This document shows positions 45,308 to 54,249 of a DNA stretch of 64,000 nucleotides, in pieces. The notes below the pieces were generated by a model, which did no database searches, was not told the origin of the DNA, and saw nothing but the letters and a program-made list of their open reading frames with translations. Positions within the stretch are counted from its first letter, which is position 1, and the number at the start of each line of letters is the position of its first letter. Origin of the DNA: Flavobacteriales bacterium (lineage in GTDB: Bacteria > Bacteroidota > Bacteroidia > Flavobacteriales_E > Vicingaceae); contig JABWCF010000003.1 of NCBI GenBank assembly GCA_013359255.1, positions 1-64,000 of the forward strand, in the 5' to 3' direction. A program made the translations under genes and the position numbers.

Positions 45308-46996
45308 CTATTTTTTTGTTTTATCTCCCTTTTCAATTCCTTTTAATATGTTGGAGTATTTTTGCTTATTTCCTAATACTTCAAACGCGGCACTAATACA
45401 ATCATCTTTAGATAGCACATTTTCTACCTGCCCTTTTTGATAAAAATAACGGGACACAATTTCTATCTCTAGAAAGTTTTTTATTTCGTTTTTAAAAAGA
45501 ATTAAATCTTCATTTTTATTATGCGATAGTTTCTCTTTTAACAAAATAAACTCCTTTTCTATACTTGCATAATATTTTTCTTCAACAGAAGCTTCCTTTA
45601 GTTTTTCCAACATATCTTCGCTTACTGTAGTATAATCATACTCCTTATCTTTAAGAAATTCCATAAAATTACTATATTCGTTTTCGCTTACCCTAAATGT
45701 TTTTGCAGGTTCTATGGAAGAATGCTTGATTCTAAAATCTGTAGCAAAATCAAAAAGCAAATGATTACTAAATAAACTTTGAAGTATTTCGCTGGGTTTC
45801 TCTTCTTCTATGGTAATATCGGGCTCTATACCGGCACCATCAAGAACTTTGCGTTTATTTTTTAATGTGGTAAACTCTTTTCTAAGGGAATCGGGTACCG
45901 CGTTCACTTTTCCTTCATCGTCCCTATGAGAATAATCCAATCGCTGAATACATCGCCCACTCGGTACGTAATATTTCGATACTGTAACTTTAAATTTTGA
46001 GTTATACGAAAGGGGGCGGGCTGATTGTACAAGACCTTTTCCGTATGTATTTTGACCAATTACGATGGCTCGGTCTAAATCTTGCAATGCCCCGGCTACC
46101 ACTTCCGATGCTGAAGCCGACCCTCCGTCAACGAGTACAACCATTGGAATTTCTGTATCTACCGGAGTATTGAGTGCCCGGTATTCTTTTTCCCATTCTT
46201 TAACTTTTCCTTTGGTGCTAACCACTAACTCTCCTTTGTTTACGAATAAATTTACAATATTAACTGCTTCGTTTAGCAAACCTCCTCCATTTCCTCGTAA
46301 ATCTAAAATTATTGATTTTGCTTGTTTTGCCTTTAAGTCTACAAGTGCTGTTTTTACTTCCTTGGTGGCTGTTTCTGTAAAACCTGTAAGTTTAATGTAT
46401 CCAGTTTCGTTATTTAACATCCCGAAATAGGGCACATCATTAATTTTTACTTCTTCTCGTATTACTGTTTTTTCAAAGGTTCCTTCTGTGCCGGGTCTTT
46501 GAATTAAAATTTTTACAGGTGTATTGGGTTGCCCCAACAAAATCTCTCTTACTTCAGATGATGTCTTTCCTTTTAGTGGTTTTCCATCAATTTCTAAAAT
46601 TTTATCACCGGCCATTAAACCGGCTTTGTGTGCCGGAAAATTCTCGTAAGGTTCGGTAATAATAACATAATCTCCTCTGTTTTGAATGGAGGCCCCTATG
46701 CCTCCGTATTGCCCGGTCATCATCATTTTAAAATCTTCTATTTGCGACTCCGGAATATAAACCGTGTAAGGGTCTAAAGATTCTAGCATGGCGTCAATAG
46801 CTGTTTTCATTAACTTTCCGGGGTCGGTATCTTCTACGTAATAAATATTTAGTTCACGGTAAAGTGTGGCAAATATGTCGAGGTTTTTAGATACTTCGAA
46901 ATAGCTGCTTACAAAACCTAAGGAAATATACGATGAAACTGAAATGAGTATTGCAACTGCAATAATGGTAATTCTTTTTCCGAAAATCTTTTTCAT
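45308..46996 (-). CDS. S41-family C-terminal processing protease
   Basis: A 562-residue periplasmic serine protease with an N-terminal signal anchor (IIAVAILISVSSYISLGF), a PDZ domain at about 95-175 (GGIGASIQNRGDYVIITEP, LMAGDKILEIDGKPLKG) and the S41 domain. The Ser-Lys dyad is S295 (DGGSASASEVVAGAL) and K320 (NTYGKGLVQSA), spaced 25 residues apart as in Prc. A C-terminal region of about 170 residues rich in Glu/Lys/Phe is an extension of unknown role that is common in Bacteroidota CtpA-like proteases. These enzymes cut unfolded or C-terminally tagged envelope proteins. It sits 18 bases after yidD and is probably in one operon with yidD and rnpA. Confidence 0.93.
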   Translation of the reverse strand: MKKIFGKRITIIAVAILISVSSYISLGFVSSYFEVSKNLDIFATLYRELNIYYVEDTDPGKLMKTAIDAMLESLDPYTVYIPESQIEDFKMMMTGQYGGIGASIQNRGDYVIITEPYENFPAHKAGLMAGDKILEIDGKPLKGKTSSEVREILLGQPNTPVKILIQRPGTEGTFEKTVIREEVKINDVPYFGMLNNETGYIKLTGFTETATKEVKTALVDLKAKQAKSIILDLRGNGGGLLNEAVNIVNLFVNKGELVVSTKGKVKEWEKEYRALNTPVDTEIPMVVLVDGGSASASEVVAGALQDLDRAIVIGQNTYGKGLVQSARPLSYNSKFKVTVSKYYVPSGRCIQRLDYSHRDDEGKVNAVPDSLRKEFTTLKNKRKVLDGAGIEPDITIEEEKPSEILQSLFSNHLLFDFATDFRIKHSSIEPAKTFRVSENEYSNFMEFLKDKEYDYTTVSEDMLEKLKEASVEEKYYASIEKEFILLKEKLSHNKNEDLILFKNEIKNFLEIEIVSRYFYQKGQVENVLSKDDCISAAFEVLGNKQKYSNILKGIEKGDKTKK

Positions 46997-47014
46997 ATAT
47001 TTTAAATTAAATTT

Positions 47015-47224
47015 TTAGGGCACAGGGTCGTAGCCACTGCTACCTAATGGATGACACTTTGAAATTCTTTTTATACTATAACGCATACCTTTAAAAAATC
47101 CATATTTTTTTAATGCTTCTATACAATATTGTGAGCAAGTTGGCACAAAACGACAATTATTTCCAAGATATGGCGAAATACTAATCTGATATAATTTTAT
47201 TAAGAAAATAAAGAACCGGCTCAT
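47015..47224 (-). CDS. yidD: Membrane protein insertion efficiency factor YidD
   Basis: A 69-residue protein with the YidD family marks: [36 protein letters not shown] and [13 protein letters not shown]. It is thought to help YidC/Sec insert membrane proteins. Its ATG shares one base with the rnpA stop (TAATG), the conserved rnpA-yidD coupling found across bacteria. Confidence 0.94.
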   Translation of the reverse strand: MSRFFIFLIKLYQISISPYLGNNCRFVPTCSQYCIEALKKYGFFKGMRYSIKRISKCHPLGSSGYDPVP

Positions 47225-47595
47225 TAAACTACCTTTATTAAACGCTGCAAAAGTACAATTATTTTATGCTCTATCGTTTTGTAATCAGTAGTCTGTGATG
47301 AGGTATAAATGAAAAATATTTTTAATTGAATATTTTTACTTAGCAAATGAGGTAAGATGTGTTTTTTGTTTTTTCTAAAGGACTCTTTCATTCTTCTTCT
47401 CAGTAAATTACGCTGATGTGCCTTTTTAAAACATTTTTTAGGAACCGTAAATCCTACTTCTATTCCTGTAGTATTTTCGAATAAAAGGTACAACAGTTTT
47501 ATTGGCTTCTCCTCTAAAGCTGTTCCACTTTTGAAAAGTAAATCTATGGTGTTTTTAGAGCGTAATATTTCGCTTTTAGGTAATGTTTCTCTCAA
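47224..47595 (-). CDS. rnpA: Ribonuclease P protein component
   Basis: A 123-residue basic protein of RNase P, which matures tRNA 5' ends. The RNR signature is present as [15 protein letters not shown] at about 60-75, preceded by [13 protein letters not shown]. The start is TTG 47595, the only start in frame that gives a normal N-terminus ([17 protein letters not shown]). A near-consensus -7 element (minus TAACTTCG, 47627-47620) lies 24 bases upstream. rpmH, the usual neighbour in other phyla, is absent; hemD lies upstream instead. Confidence 0.93.
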   Translation of the reverse strand: MRETLPKSEILRSKNTIDLLFKSGTALEEKPIKLLYLLFENTTGIEVGFTVPKKCFKKAHQRNLLRRRMKESFRKNKKHILPHLLSKNIQLKIFFIYTSSQTTDYKTIEHKIIVLLQRLIKVV

Positions 47596-47653
47596 AATAC
47601 CCTGTGTTTTATATTCTAGCGAAGTTAAAAGGAATGAGAAGTTAAAACAAGTC

Positions 47654-48403
47654 TTATTTTTTCTTGCTTTCTCTTTTAATAAATTGCTCTAAGGCCATCG
47701 TCATAGAGGGGGCCTCAGTATTGGGGGCAGAAATATCAATCTTTAAACCTGCCTTCATAGCTGCTTTTGCGGTGGTATGTCCAAATACGGCTACCTTAGT
47801 TTCTCTTTGTTTAAAGTTTGGAAAGTTCTGAAATAAAGAAGTAATTCCTGAAGGACTAAAAAATACGAGAATATCGTAGTTTACATTTTTTAAATCTTTT
47901 AAATCACTACAAACGGTTCGATACAAGATTGCCTTTTCAAATTTTATATTCGAATCTTTTAATTGTTTCGAGATATCTTGCTTATGAATATCAGAACATG
48001 GTAAAAGAAAATACTCGTCTTTATGTTTTTTAATAATATCCATCAACTCATTAAAGGTTTGTTTACCGTAAAATATTTTTCTTTTTCTGTAAACAACATA
48101 CTTTTGGAGATAAAAGGCGGTGGATTCCGAAATACAAAAATATTTTAATGTTTCGGGCACAATATATCTCATTTCTTCGGCAATTCTAAAGAAATGATCT
48201 ACTGAATTTCGGCTGGTAAATATTATGGCAGAGTACTCCTGTAAGGTAATTTTCTCTTTCCTAAAGTCTTTTGCGGGCACACCCTCCAAATGTATAAAGG
48301 GCTTAAAATCTATTTTCACTTTAAATTTTTGTGCTAAGTCAAAATACGGAGACTTGTCCGTCTCGGGTTTCGGTTGAGAAACTAAAATACTTTTAACTTT
48401 CAA
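47654..48403 (-). CDS. hemD: Uroporphyrinogen-III synthase
   Basis: A 249-residue two-domain HemD-fold protein of the tetrapyrrole pathway; it cyclises hydroxymethylbilane to uroporphyrinogen III. Supporting segments: ILVSQPKPETDKSPYFD at the start, AIIFTSRNSVDHFFRIAEEM near residue 80, DILVFFSPSGITSLFQNFP near 175, and KVAVFGHTTAKAAMKAGLKI near 210. The family is poorly conserved, but these positions fit. It lies 37 bases after the DUF4271 gene, an association common in Bacteroidota. Haem supply fits the c-type cytochrome at the head of this gene group. Confidence 0.88.
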   Translation of the reverse strand: MKVKSILVSQPKPETDKSPYFDLAQKFKVKIDFKPFIHLEGVPAKDFRKEKITLQEYSAIIFTSRNSVDHFFRIAEEMRYIVPETLKYFCISESTAFYLQKYVVYRKRKIFYGKQTFNELMDIIKKHKDEYFLLPCSDIHKQDISKQLKDSNIKFEKAILYRTVCSDLKDLKNVNYDILVFFSPSGITSLFQNFPNFKQRETKVAVFGHTTAKAAMKAGLKIDISAPNTEAPSMTMALEQFIKRESKKK

Positions 48404-48440
48404 TGTCTTAAAGTTTTCTGTTTTGCCCGTTAAACCAGCA

Positions 48441-49334
48441 TTATTGTATGATTAATAATTTAATCAACACCATAAGCGGTAAAAATTCGAGTGCACAAAA
48501 GTACAAAAAAATATAACTCATAACAGCCCCCTGCTGAATAGACATATAAATGTTTCTAATTGTTCTGTAACTAATGAAAAAGGCAATCATTGTAAATGAA
48601 ATCATTAGCACTATTTCTTTAGGCAGTGAGGTGTATGTATATAGAACTAATATGGGGAATAACAACACCCCCAATCCAATATTAAATAACAGCAAATTGA
48701 ATATGTAATTAGAAGCCAATTCCTTCTGTTCAAATACAAAAGACAAAAAGGTTACCGTAATTATTTTTGCAAAATACACGAACATAAAACCAAAAAAAAG
48801 TGTGCTAAAAAGCATTGTTTTATCAGAAATATCCGTTGTATATCGATAATAATGAATTCCATTATATACACAAAGCGAAACTCCTAATAAAAAAGCCAAA
48901 AGCAACATCACAGAACTTCTGTGCGATATAATTTTTTCTTCTCGTTTTAGCACATTGGCAAACGATACAGCAAGCATCGCCTTATATAACTGCTTTATCC
49001 GTTTCCCTTCAATAGCAGAGGTTATACCCAAAAGCAGAAAAATAAGCAATAAAATTCCCGATACTAAATCTTCTGTAAAAGGTTCTCTATACTGCGGTTC
49101 TTTATATCCCTTGCCACTTTGTCTTATGCGTTCAGTAATTAACATATTTTTATTTACTGGTTCTTGGATAATGAGCGTATCATATTTAGAAATATTCGAT
49201 TTAAAAACAGAATCGAGCCTGTTGAAATAAGAAACTTGCCTTAAAGAATCGGTATTTTCTATTGGCTTACTACTGCTAATAAAAGTAGTAATAATAGGGC
49301 TTTGTATGCTATCTGGCAAAACTCCTTGATTCAT
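48441..49334 (-). CDS. DUF4271-type integral membrane protein
   Basis: A 297-residue protein with a polar N-terminal region of about 85 residues and about six to seven membrane helices after it (LVSGILLLIFLLLGITSA, SSVMLLLAFLLGVSLCVYNG, and others). It matches the Bacteroidota family DUF4271 by layout and by its place directly upstream of hemD. Function unknown; its constant link to hemD hints at a role near haem or envelope biogenesis, which is inference. It starts 5 bases after the DUF5777-type gene, so the minus-strand genes from 50.6 kb to 47.7 kb are probably one transcript. Confidence 0.75.
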   Translation of the reverse strand: MNQGVLPDSIQSPIITTFISSSKPIENTDSLRQVSYFNRLDSVFKSNISKYDTLIIQEPVNKNMLITERIRQSGKGYKEPQYREPFTEDLVSGILLLIFLLLGITSAIEGKRIKQLYKAMLAVSFANVLKREEKIISHRSSVMLLLAFLLGVSLCVYNGIHYYRYTTDISDKTMLFSTLFFGFMFVYFAKIITVTFLSFVFEQKELASNYIFNLLLFNIGLGVLLFPILVLYTYTSLPKEIVLMISFTMIAFFISYRTIRNIYMSIQQGAVMSYIFLYFCALEFLPLMVLIKLLIIQ

Positions 49335-49339
49335 ATTTA

Positions 49340-50230
49340 TTACATCTTAAAGGGTCTCGAAATGGTAAATCCTAATTTATATTCCCCTTTCATCCACGTA
49401 TCGTTGGTGTATGGAATAAAATCATTTTCTAGAATTCCTGTAGCATTGGTAATATTCAGTTGAAAAGTGTGCCCCCCGGTTACAATTTCCACGCCCACAC
49501 TAAGCGGATTATAAAATGCTAAAGAAGAATTGTTTTTTCTGTAAGGTGAGTGTATAATAAAATAATCGGCAACCAGCGAAGTGGTTTTACTTATCTTTAG
49601 CCTAAGCCCCGTTCCGATAGCAAAAAGATCGTTGGTTTCTTTTGCTTGGTTTTCTGGATTTACAAAACCCTTAATATGATTGCGGTGTTGGTATGTGGGC
49701 AGAAGCACCACCGACAACCAAGAGCTTACCTTGCTCGCCAGTATAAGTTGGTGGATATACGACAATCGGCTGGAAAATTCACGGTAACTCGTATCGGGGT
49801 CTTCTTCCGGAGTAAACGACATACAACTATACCATGCTAAGCTCAAAGGCATAGAGGCATCGGTTGTTTGGTCTATTAAACGAATTTTGAAGTTGGCATC
49901 GATATGCTCTTTGGTTTTGCTTCTTCCTATTCCTACTGTTAGTTTATTATTAATTCCATAATCGAAAGAAAAGCGAATGTTGCTGGCATTATCAAAACCA
50001 AACAGCGTATGTCTTCCTTGAGGACTATCTATATACATACTGCCAAAACGATGCGTAATTCTAAAATCAAGCACTCGCTTGTTTAAGGTTTGTGTGGTAT
50101 TGGCATTCACAATTTTATTCGATAAAAAAATTTCGTACACCTTTTCCTTTTTCAATGCCGGCATAACATCTTCCTGAGCCAAACTTAAAAGTGGCCATAA
50201 AAAAAACGGAATAAGAAATTTTATTCGCAT
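49340..50230 (-). CDS. DUF5777-type outer-membrane beta-barrel protein
   Basis: A 296-residue protein. ATG 50230 (MRIKFLIPFFLWPLLSLAQ) starts a signal peptide; the frame six codons longer is not needed. The mature chain is a string of amphipathic beta strands (VLDFRITHRFGSMY, NIRFSFDYGINNKLTVGIG, KLGFTISRPFKM at the end), the layout of the DUF5777 barrel family of Bacteroidota. Genes of this family usually stand next to c-type cytochromes, as here: it overlaps the cytochrome gene by 10 bases. A role in an outer-membrane electron-transfer or haem-related complex is plausible but unproven. Confidence 0.8.
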   Translation of the reverse strand: MRIKFLIPFFLWPLLSLAQEDVMPALKKEKVYEIFLSNKIVNANTTQTLNKRVLDFRITHRFGSMYIDSPQGRHTLFGFDNASNIRFSFDYGINNKLTVGIGRSKTKEHIDANFKIRLIDQTTDASMPLSLAWYSCMSFTPEEDPDTSYREFSSRLSYIHQLILASKVSSWLSVVLLPTYQHRNHIKGFVNPENQAKETNDLFAIGTGLRLKISKTTSLVADYFIIHSPYRKNNSSLAFYNPLSVGVEIVTGGHTFQLNITNATGILENDFIPYTNDTWMKGEYKLGFTISRPFKM

Positions 50231-50619
50231 GCTCCCTGAATAATCCATATTAAAATAGAATCGCGTTGTTGCAGTGGCAACGGATTACCGGATGGCATAA
50301 AGGAAGGCACCCCGTCAATCACTCTCTTTTTAAAAGAACCATTTGTTACCGAGGCTTTTGTTCCGGCATATGCGGTAAAGTTTCCGGGAGCTCCGCCCCC
50401 GTGACAATATATAGAATTACATTTTGTATCTAAAATATTCTTTACATAATTCGTATAGGTTATGGTTGCTGTATCGCACGCCTCTACCACCGGGCTTTGC
50501 GGAGGGTTAGATGGTACGGGCAATTCATCTATTCGATATGTACACGAAGCGTAAAACCACATCAGTATTGGAATTACAAAAAAATAAATGTTTGTTTTCT
50601 CCTTTATACAGCCTTTCAT
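50221..50619 (-). CDS. c-type cytochrome-like lipoprotein with a CX4CH haem motif
   Basis: A 132-residue protein. ATG 50619 gives a lipoprotein signal peptide (FFVIPILMWFYASC) with the lipidation Cys; the longer frame adds 11 residues before it. The mature part has a haem-binding motif with four residues between the cysteines (CNSIYCH) rather than the usual two, and a likely axial Met (SFMPSG) about 45 residues later, as in class I monohaem cytochromes. A further Cys pair (EACDT and the C-terminal GACE) may form a disulfide. It leads the minus-strand group with the DUF5777-type barrel and has a near-consensus -7 element (TAACTTCG) upstream. A Zn or disulfide site instead of haem cannot be excluded. 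Confidence 0.75.
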   Translation of the reverse strand: MKGCIKEKTNIYFFVIPILMWFYASCTYRIDELPVPSNPPQSPVVEACDTATITYTNYVKNILDTKCNSIYCHGGGAPGNFTAYAGTKASVTNGSFKKRVIDGVPSFMPSGNPLPLQQRDSILIWIIQGACE

Positions 50620-50748
50620 TTCAAAAGCGAAGTTAAACAAATTGAAAATCATTTTACCTTAAATCATACTATCCCTGCGGTTTGTTATTTTTTTCGGACT
50701 TTTTATAAGTTTTATTTAGATATTTGTTGCACTAAAAATTTTATAAAA

Positions 50749-51939
50749 ATGGCAACAGACAGATTTCAGGCTCCCGATTATTATTTATTAGACGATTTAC
50801 TTACCGATGAACAAAAATTAGTGAGAGACACCGTCCGTGCGTGGGTAAAAAAAGAAGTATCTCCCATTATCGAAGACTACTCGCAACGTGCCGAATTTCC
50901 AAAACAACTCATAGGAGGTCTTGCCGAAATAGGAGCTTTCGGCCCATACATTCCTCAAGAATATGGAGGTGCAGGTTTAGATCAAATTTCGTACGGACTT
51001 ATAATGCAAGAACTAGAACGATGCGATTCCGGTTTACGATCTACGGCATCAGTGCAAAGTTCATTAGTAATGTACCCCATTTGGAAATACGGTAACGAAG
51101 AACAAAAGAAAAAATACTTACCCAAACTGGCCACCGGTGAAATGATTGGTTGTTTTGGTTTAACCGAACCAGATCACGGTTCTAATCCTGGCGGAATGGT
51201 AACTCACTTTAAAGATGCAGGAAGCCACTACATTTTAAACGGAGCAAAAATGTGGATTACTAATGCTCCAATAGCCGATATAGCCGTAGTATGGGCAAAA
51301 AACGAACAAGGTCGTATTCACGGCCTCATTGTAGAAAGAGGAATGGAAGGCTTTACGACTCCCGAAACACACGGAAAATGGAGTTTAAGAGCCTCAGCTA
51401 CCGGAGAATTGGTTTTTAATAATGTAAAGGTTCCAAAAGAAAATTTACTGCCTAATAAATCGGGCTTAGGGGCTCCCCTTGGCTGCCTCGATTCTGCCCG
51501 CTTTGGCATTGCGTGGGGGGCCATTGGTGCAGCTATGGATTGTTACGACTCTTCGCTCCGTTACTCTAAAGAAAGAATACAATTCGAAGTTCCTATTGCC
51601 TCGTTTCAACTCACTCAAAAAAAATTAGCCGAAATGATTACTGAAATTACCAAAGCTCAGCTTTTAACATGGAGATTAGGGGTATTAAGAAATGAAGGCA
51701 GAGCCACTACGGCACAAATTTCTATGGCAAAAAGAAATAATGTACACATGGCTTTAACTATAGCCCGCGAAGCCCGGCAAATACATGGAGCAATGGGCAT
51801 CACAGGTGAATACTCTTTAATGAGGCACATGATGAATCTTGAATCGGTTATTACCTACGAAGGAACCCACGATGTGCACATGCTTATTACCGGCATGGAT
51901 GTCACAGGAATCAGTGCCTTTAGAAACGATGGAAAATAA
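50749..51939 (+). CDS. gcdH: Glutaryl-CoA dehydrogenase-type acyl-CoA dehydrogenase
   Basis: A 396-residue flavoprotein. ATG 50749 (MATDRFQAPDYYLLDDLL) was chosen; the frame runs open 84 codons upstream through non-homologous sequence that overlaps the divergent cytochrome gene. The GCDH features are clear: SGLRSTASVQSSLVMYPI with the substrate Arg, CFGLTEPDHGSNPGGM, and the catalytic base E371 in TYEGTHDVHMLITG. The enzyme oxidises and decarboxylates glutaryl-CoA to crotonyl-CoA, the last specific step of tryptophan and lysine breakdown. It fits with the lower kynurenine enzymes elsewhere in this window. A strong palindromic terminator follows. Confidence 0.92.
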   Translation: MATDRFQAPDYYLLDDLLTDEQKLVRDTVRAWVKKEVSPIIEDYSQRAEFPKQLIGGLAEIGAFGPYIPQEYGGAGLDQISYGLIMQELERCDSGLRSTASVQSSLVMYPIWKYGNEEQKKKYLPKLATGEMIGCFGLTEPDHGSNPGGMVTHFKDAGSHYILNGAKMWITNAPIADIAVVWAKNEQGRIHGLIVERGMEGFTTPETHGKWSLRASATGELVFNNVKVPKENLLPNKSGLGAPLGCLDSARFGIAWGAIGAAMDCYDSSLRYSKERIQFEVPIASFQLTQKKLAEMITEITKAQLLTWRLGVLRNEGRATTAQISMAKRNNVHMALTIAREARQIHGAMGITGEYSLMRHMMNLESVITYEGTHDVHMLITGMDVTGISAFRNDGK

Positions 51940-52000
51940 AGTTTTGTTACCAGTAAAGTAGTTGAAATCACTCTACGTTTGAAATTTTGTTCACTTTTAA

Positions 52001-52038
52001 CAACAAAAAAGCCTTTCAATTGAAAGGCTTTTTTGTTG
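52001..52038. terminator. Perfect 38-bp palindromic bidirectional terminator
   Basis: Seventeen bases, AATT, then their exact complement, with A6 and T6 runs in the arms and GCCTTTC/GAAAGGC as core. It serves gcdH on the plus strand and the tRNA-Phe gene on the minus strand, whose 3' end it touches. Confidence 0.9.
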
Positions 52039-52111
52039 TGGTGCGGGAGGGAATCGAACCCCCGACACAAGGATTTTCAGTCCTTTGCTCTACCGACTGA
52101 GCTACCGCACC
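52039..52111 (-). tRNA. tRNA-Phe (GAA anticodon)
   Basis: The minus strand folds as a normal cloverleaf: acceptor GGTGCGG/CCGCACC, D-arm GCTC/GAGC, anticodon arm AGGAC-TGAAAAT-CC type with GAA, and T-arm GGGGGTTCGATTCCCTC. The CCA end is not encoded. A consensus -7 element (TATCTTTG, minus strand 52137-52130) stands 19 bases before the 5' end. Confidence 0.95.
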
Positions 52112-52129
52112 CCGTTTTTTAATGGTCGG

Positions 52130-52148
52130 CAAAGATAAAATAATTTTG
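52130..52148. promoter_or_regulatory. Back-to-back -7 elements for tRNA-Phe and coaX
   Basis: Minus-strand TATCTTTG (52137-52130) for the tRNA and plus-strand TAATTTTG (52141-52148) for coaX are three bases apart, so the two promoters must overlap. The coaX leader would be about 70 nt. Confidence 0.5.
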
Positions 52149-52220
52149 GAATACCGCACATCATTTTTTACATTCCTTCTAAACTTCCTGCAAATCCTTA
52201 ATTTAGCAACCTCTTTACTT

Positions 52221-52946
52221 ATGATATTAATTGTAGACATCGGAAATACTAAAACCAAATTGGTTTGGTTCAAAAACAACAAGCCTTTCAAATCGGCAGC
52301 TTTTATCAATACAAATTTTCGCGAATTTGCCGTCCAAGCCCGTCAGTATCCTTTTACATCAGGCATTATCTCCTGTGTAAAACCCACTTCGGAATCTTAT
52401 AAAAAATGGGCAAAAAAAAATCAGCTCTTTTTTCTTTCTCATAACAGCAAATTGCCAATTAAAAATTTATATCAAACTCCACATACACTAGGCAACGACC
52501 GATTAGCCGCAGTAGTGGGTGCACAAGAACTCTATCCTCAAAAAAATATTTTAATAATAGATGCGGGCACTTGTATTACCTATGATATTCTCACAGCAAA
52601 AAAAGAGTATTTAGGAGGAGCTATCTCACCCGGTATTTATTTGCGGTTAAAAGCCTTGCACACTTTTACAGGGAAGCTACCTCTTGTAAGTGCAAAACAT
52701 AAAATGCACAACCTTACGGGAAATAATACACAATCTTCTATATTATCGGGCGTTTATAATGGCACTATATCCGAAATGGACTCCATAATTAATAAATACC
52801 ATTCGGTTTATAAAAATTTAACAGTGATATTAACCGGTGGCGATGCTCCCTACTTTGAAAAAGCTTTAAAAAATCGCATCTTTGCCCGCCCCGAATTAGT
52901 AATTACGGGTTTGTATAAAATTTTTACACTGAATAATGGCAAATAA
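52221..52946 (+). CDS. coaX: Type III pantothenate kinase
   Basis: A 241-residue ASKHA-fold kinase for the first step of coenzyme A synthesis. The start is ATG 52221 (MILIVDIGNTKTKLVWF); a longer frame would read through the promoter. The phosphate-binding motifs are VDIGNT (5-10), IDAGTCITYDI and GGAISPGIYLRLKAL, followed by ILTGGDAPYF. CoA supply matches the CoA-ester chemistry of gcdH next door, although this is a housekeeping gene. It overlaps the next ATG by 11 bases. Confidence 0.93.
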   Translation: MILIVDIGNTKTKLVWFKNNKPFKSAAFINTNFREFAVQARQYPFTSGIISCVKPTSESYKKWAKKNQLFFLSHNSKLPIKNLYQTPHTLGNDRLAAVVGAQELYPQKNILIIDAGTCITYDILTAKKEYLGGAISPGIYLRLKALHTFTGKLPLVSAKHKMHNLTGNNTQSSILSGVYNGTISEMDSIINKYHSVYKNLTVILTGGDAPYFEKALKNRIFARPELVITGLYKIFTLNNGK

Positions 52947-54237
52947 TTTTTATCGCAGAATTTTAATGTTGGCCACATTTGTCTTTGTATCTGGCGTTTT
53001 GCAATCCCAAACTATTACTGATTCTCCTTATAGCCGATACGGTATTGGAGAAGTAAACTCTATGGCTTTTGTTCCGCAATATGCTATGGGCGGAACAGGA
53101 ATTGCCTTGCGTTCTCCTTTTATGATTAACGTATTAAACCCTGCCTCCTACTCCTCTATGAAACTCACTACCTTCGATGTAGGAATGAGCACTAAAAATG
53201 TTTTCTTTTCGGCCGATACCCAACAACTTTATACAAACAAAACATACATGAACCATATGGCATTAGGTACTCCCATTACAAAATGGTGGGGAATGGCCTT
53301 TGGACTAATGCCTTTCAGTGGTATGGGGTACAACTACACTCTAAACGATTCATTGGCCTACATTGGTAATGTAGATTATTATTACAAAGGAAATGGGGGT
53401 ATTAACAAAGCCTTTCTAGGAAACAGCTTCTTCATAAAAGCCGATTCGCTAAATCATTTTAGTGTTGGCTTTAATGTTAGTTACTTATTTGGCGAATTGT
53501 TTCAGGAAAGAAAAATGGTTTTTAAAGACGTAAGCAATGTATTCAATACTTGGGTTATTGAATCAAATGCGGCAGCCGATTTTAATTTCGATTTTGGCAT
53601 ACAATACATTCACTTGCTAAAAGATAACAAAAGAATAATTATAGGAGCAACATTTGCTCACCAGCAAAATATTACCAGTAGTTTAAATAAAGCCGCCATA
53701 ACCTTTTCGGGAAATCCTGGTTTTGAAAAGAAAAAAGATACTCTCTATTTCGATGTAGGAATTGCCAATAAACTGCAAACCCCTCAATCGGTAGGCCTTG
53801 CGGCAATGTTTGAAAATACCGATAAATTCAATATTACAAGCGAGGCTCAAAAGCAATTTTGGAGCAAAACTATCTTTAATAATACCGGCAACATTGCCGA
53901 CAGCTACAGAGCCGCAATGGGACTACAGTGGATACCCAACTACAACTCCTCCAAATACACAAAAACCATTCGTTACCGTATGGGAGCACGCTATACCTCT
54001 ACTTACTGGAATTTACAAAACACCACACTTACAGAGTATGGCATAACTTTTGGTTTTGGAATGCCAATACGTGTTCCAAAAAGCCAGGGTGTTATTACCT
54101 TTCCGTTTGTAAATACCGGAATAGAACTTGGGCGAAGAGGAACCACACAAAACAAACTGATAAAAGAAAATTTTATAAATATTTATCTTAGCCTTAGTGT
54201 AAGCGATAAATGGTTTATTAAACGTAAATACGATTAA
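52936..54237 (+). CDS. Outer-membrane beta-barrel protein
   Basis: A 433-residue barrel protein with signal peptide (RRILMLATFVFVSGVLQSQ). The start of the mature chain, ITDSPYSRYGIGEVNSMAFV, and AMGGTGIALRSPFMINVLNPASYSSM resemble FadL/PorV-like barrels found in Bacteroidota; many strands with aromatic girdles follow. The substrate is unknown. The frame overlaps coaX by 11 bases and the TPR gene follows after 12, so coaX, this gene and the next ones through lptC look like one long operon, an order I have seen in related genomes. Confidence 0.78.
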   Translation: MANNFYRRILMLATFVFVSGVLQSQTITDSPYSRYGIGEVNSMAFVPQYAMGGTGIALRSPFMINVLNPASYSSMKLTTFDVGMSTKNVFFSADTQQLYTNKTYMNHMALGTPITKWWGMAFGLMPFSGMGYNYTLNDSLAYIGNVDYYYKGNGGINKAFLGNSFFIKADSLNHFSVGFNVSYLFGELFQERKMVFKDVSNVFNTWVIESNAAADFNFDFGIQYIHLLKDNKRIIIGATFAHQQNITSSLNKAAITFSGNPGFEKKKDTLYFDVGIANKLQTPQSVGLAAMFENTDKFNITSEAQKQFWSKTIFNNTGNIADSYRAAMGLQWIPNYNSSKYTKTIRYRMGARYTSTYWNLQNTTLTEYGITFGFGMPIRVPKSQGVITFPFVNTGIELGRRGTTQNKLIKENFINIYLSLSVSDKWFIKRKYD

Positions 54238-54249
54238 ATTTTTAAAACG

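Noticed and set aside
50497-50748. 84-codon N-terminal extension of gcdH
   Set aside because: Overlaps the cytochrome gene on the other strand and is unlike any acyl-CoA dehydrogenase; ATG 50749 matches the family.
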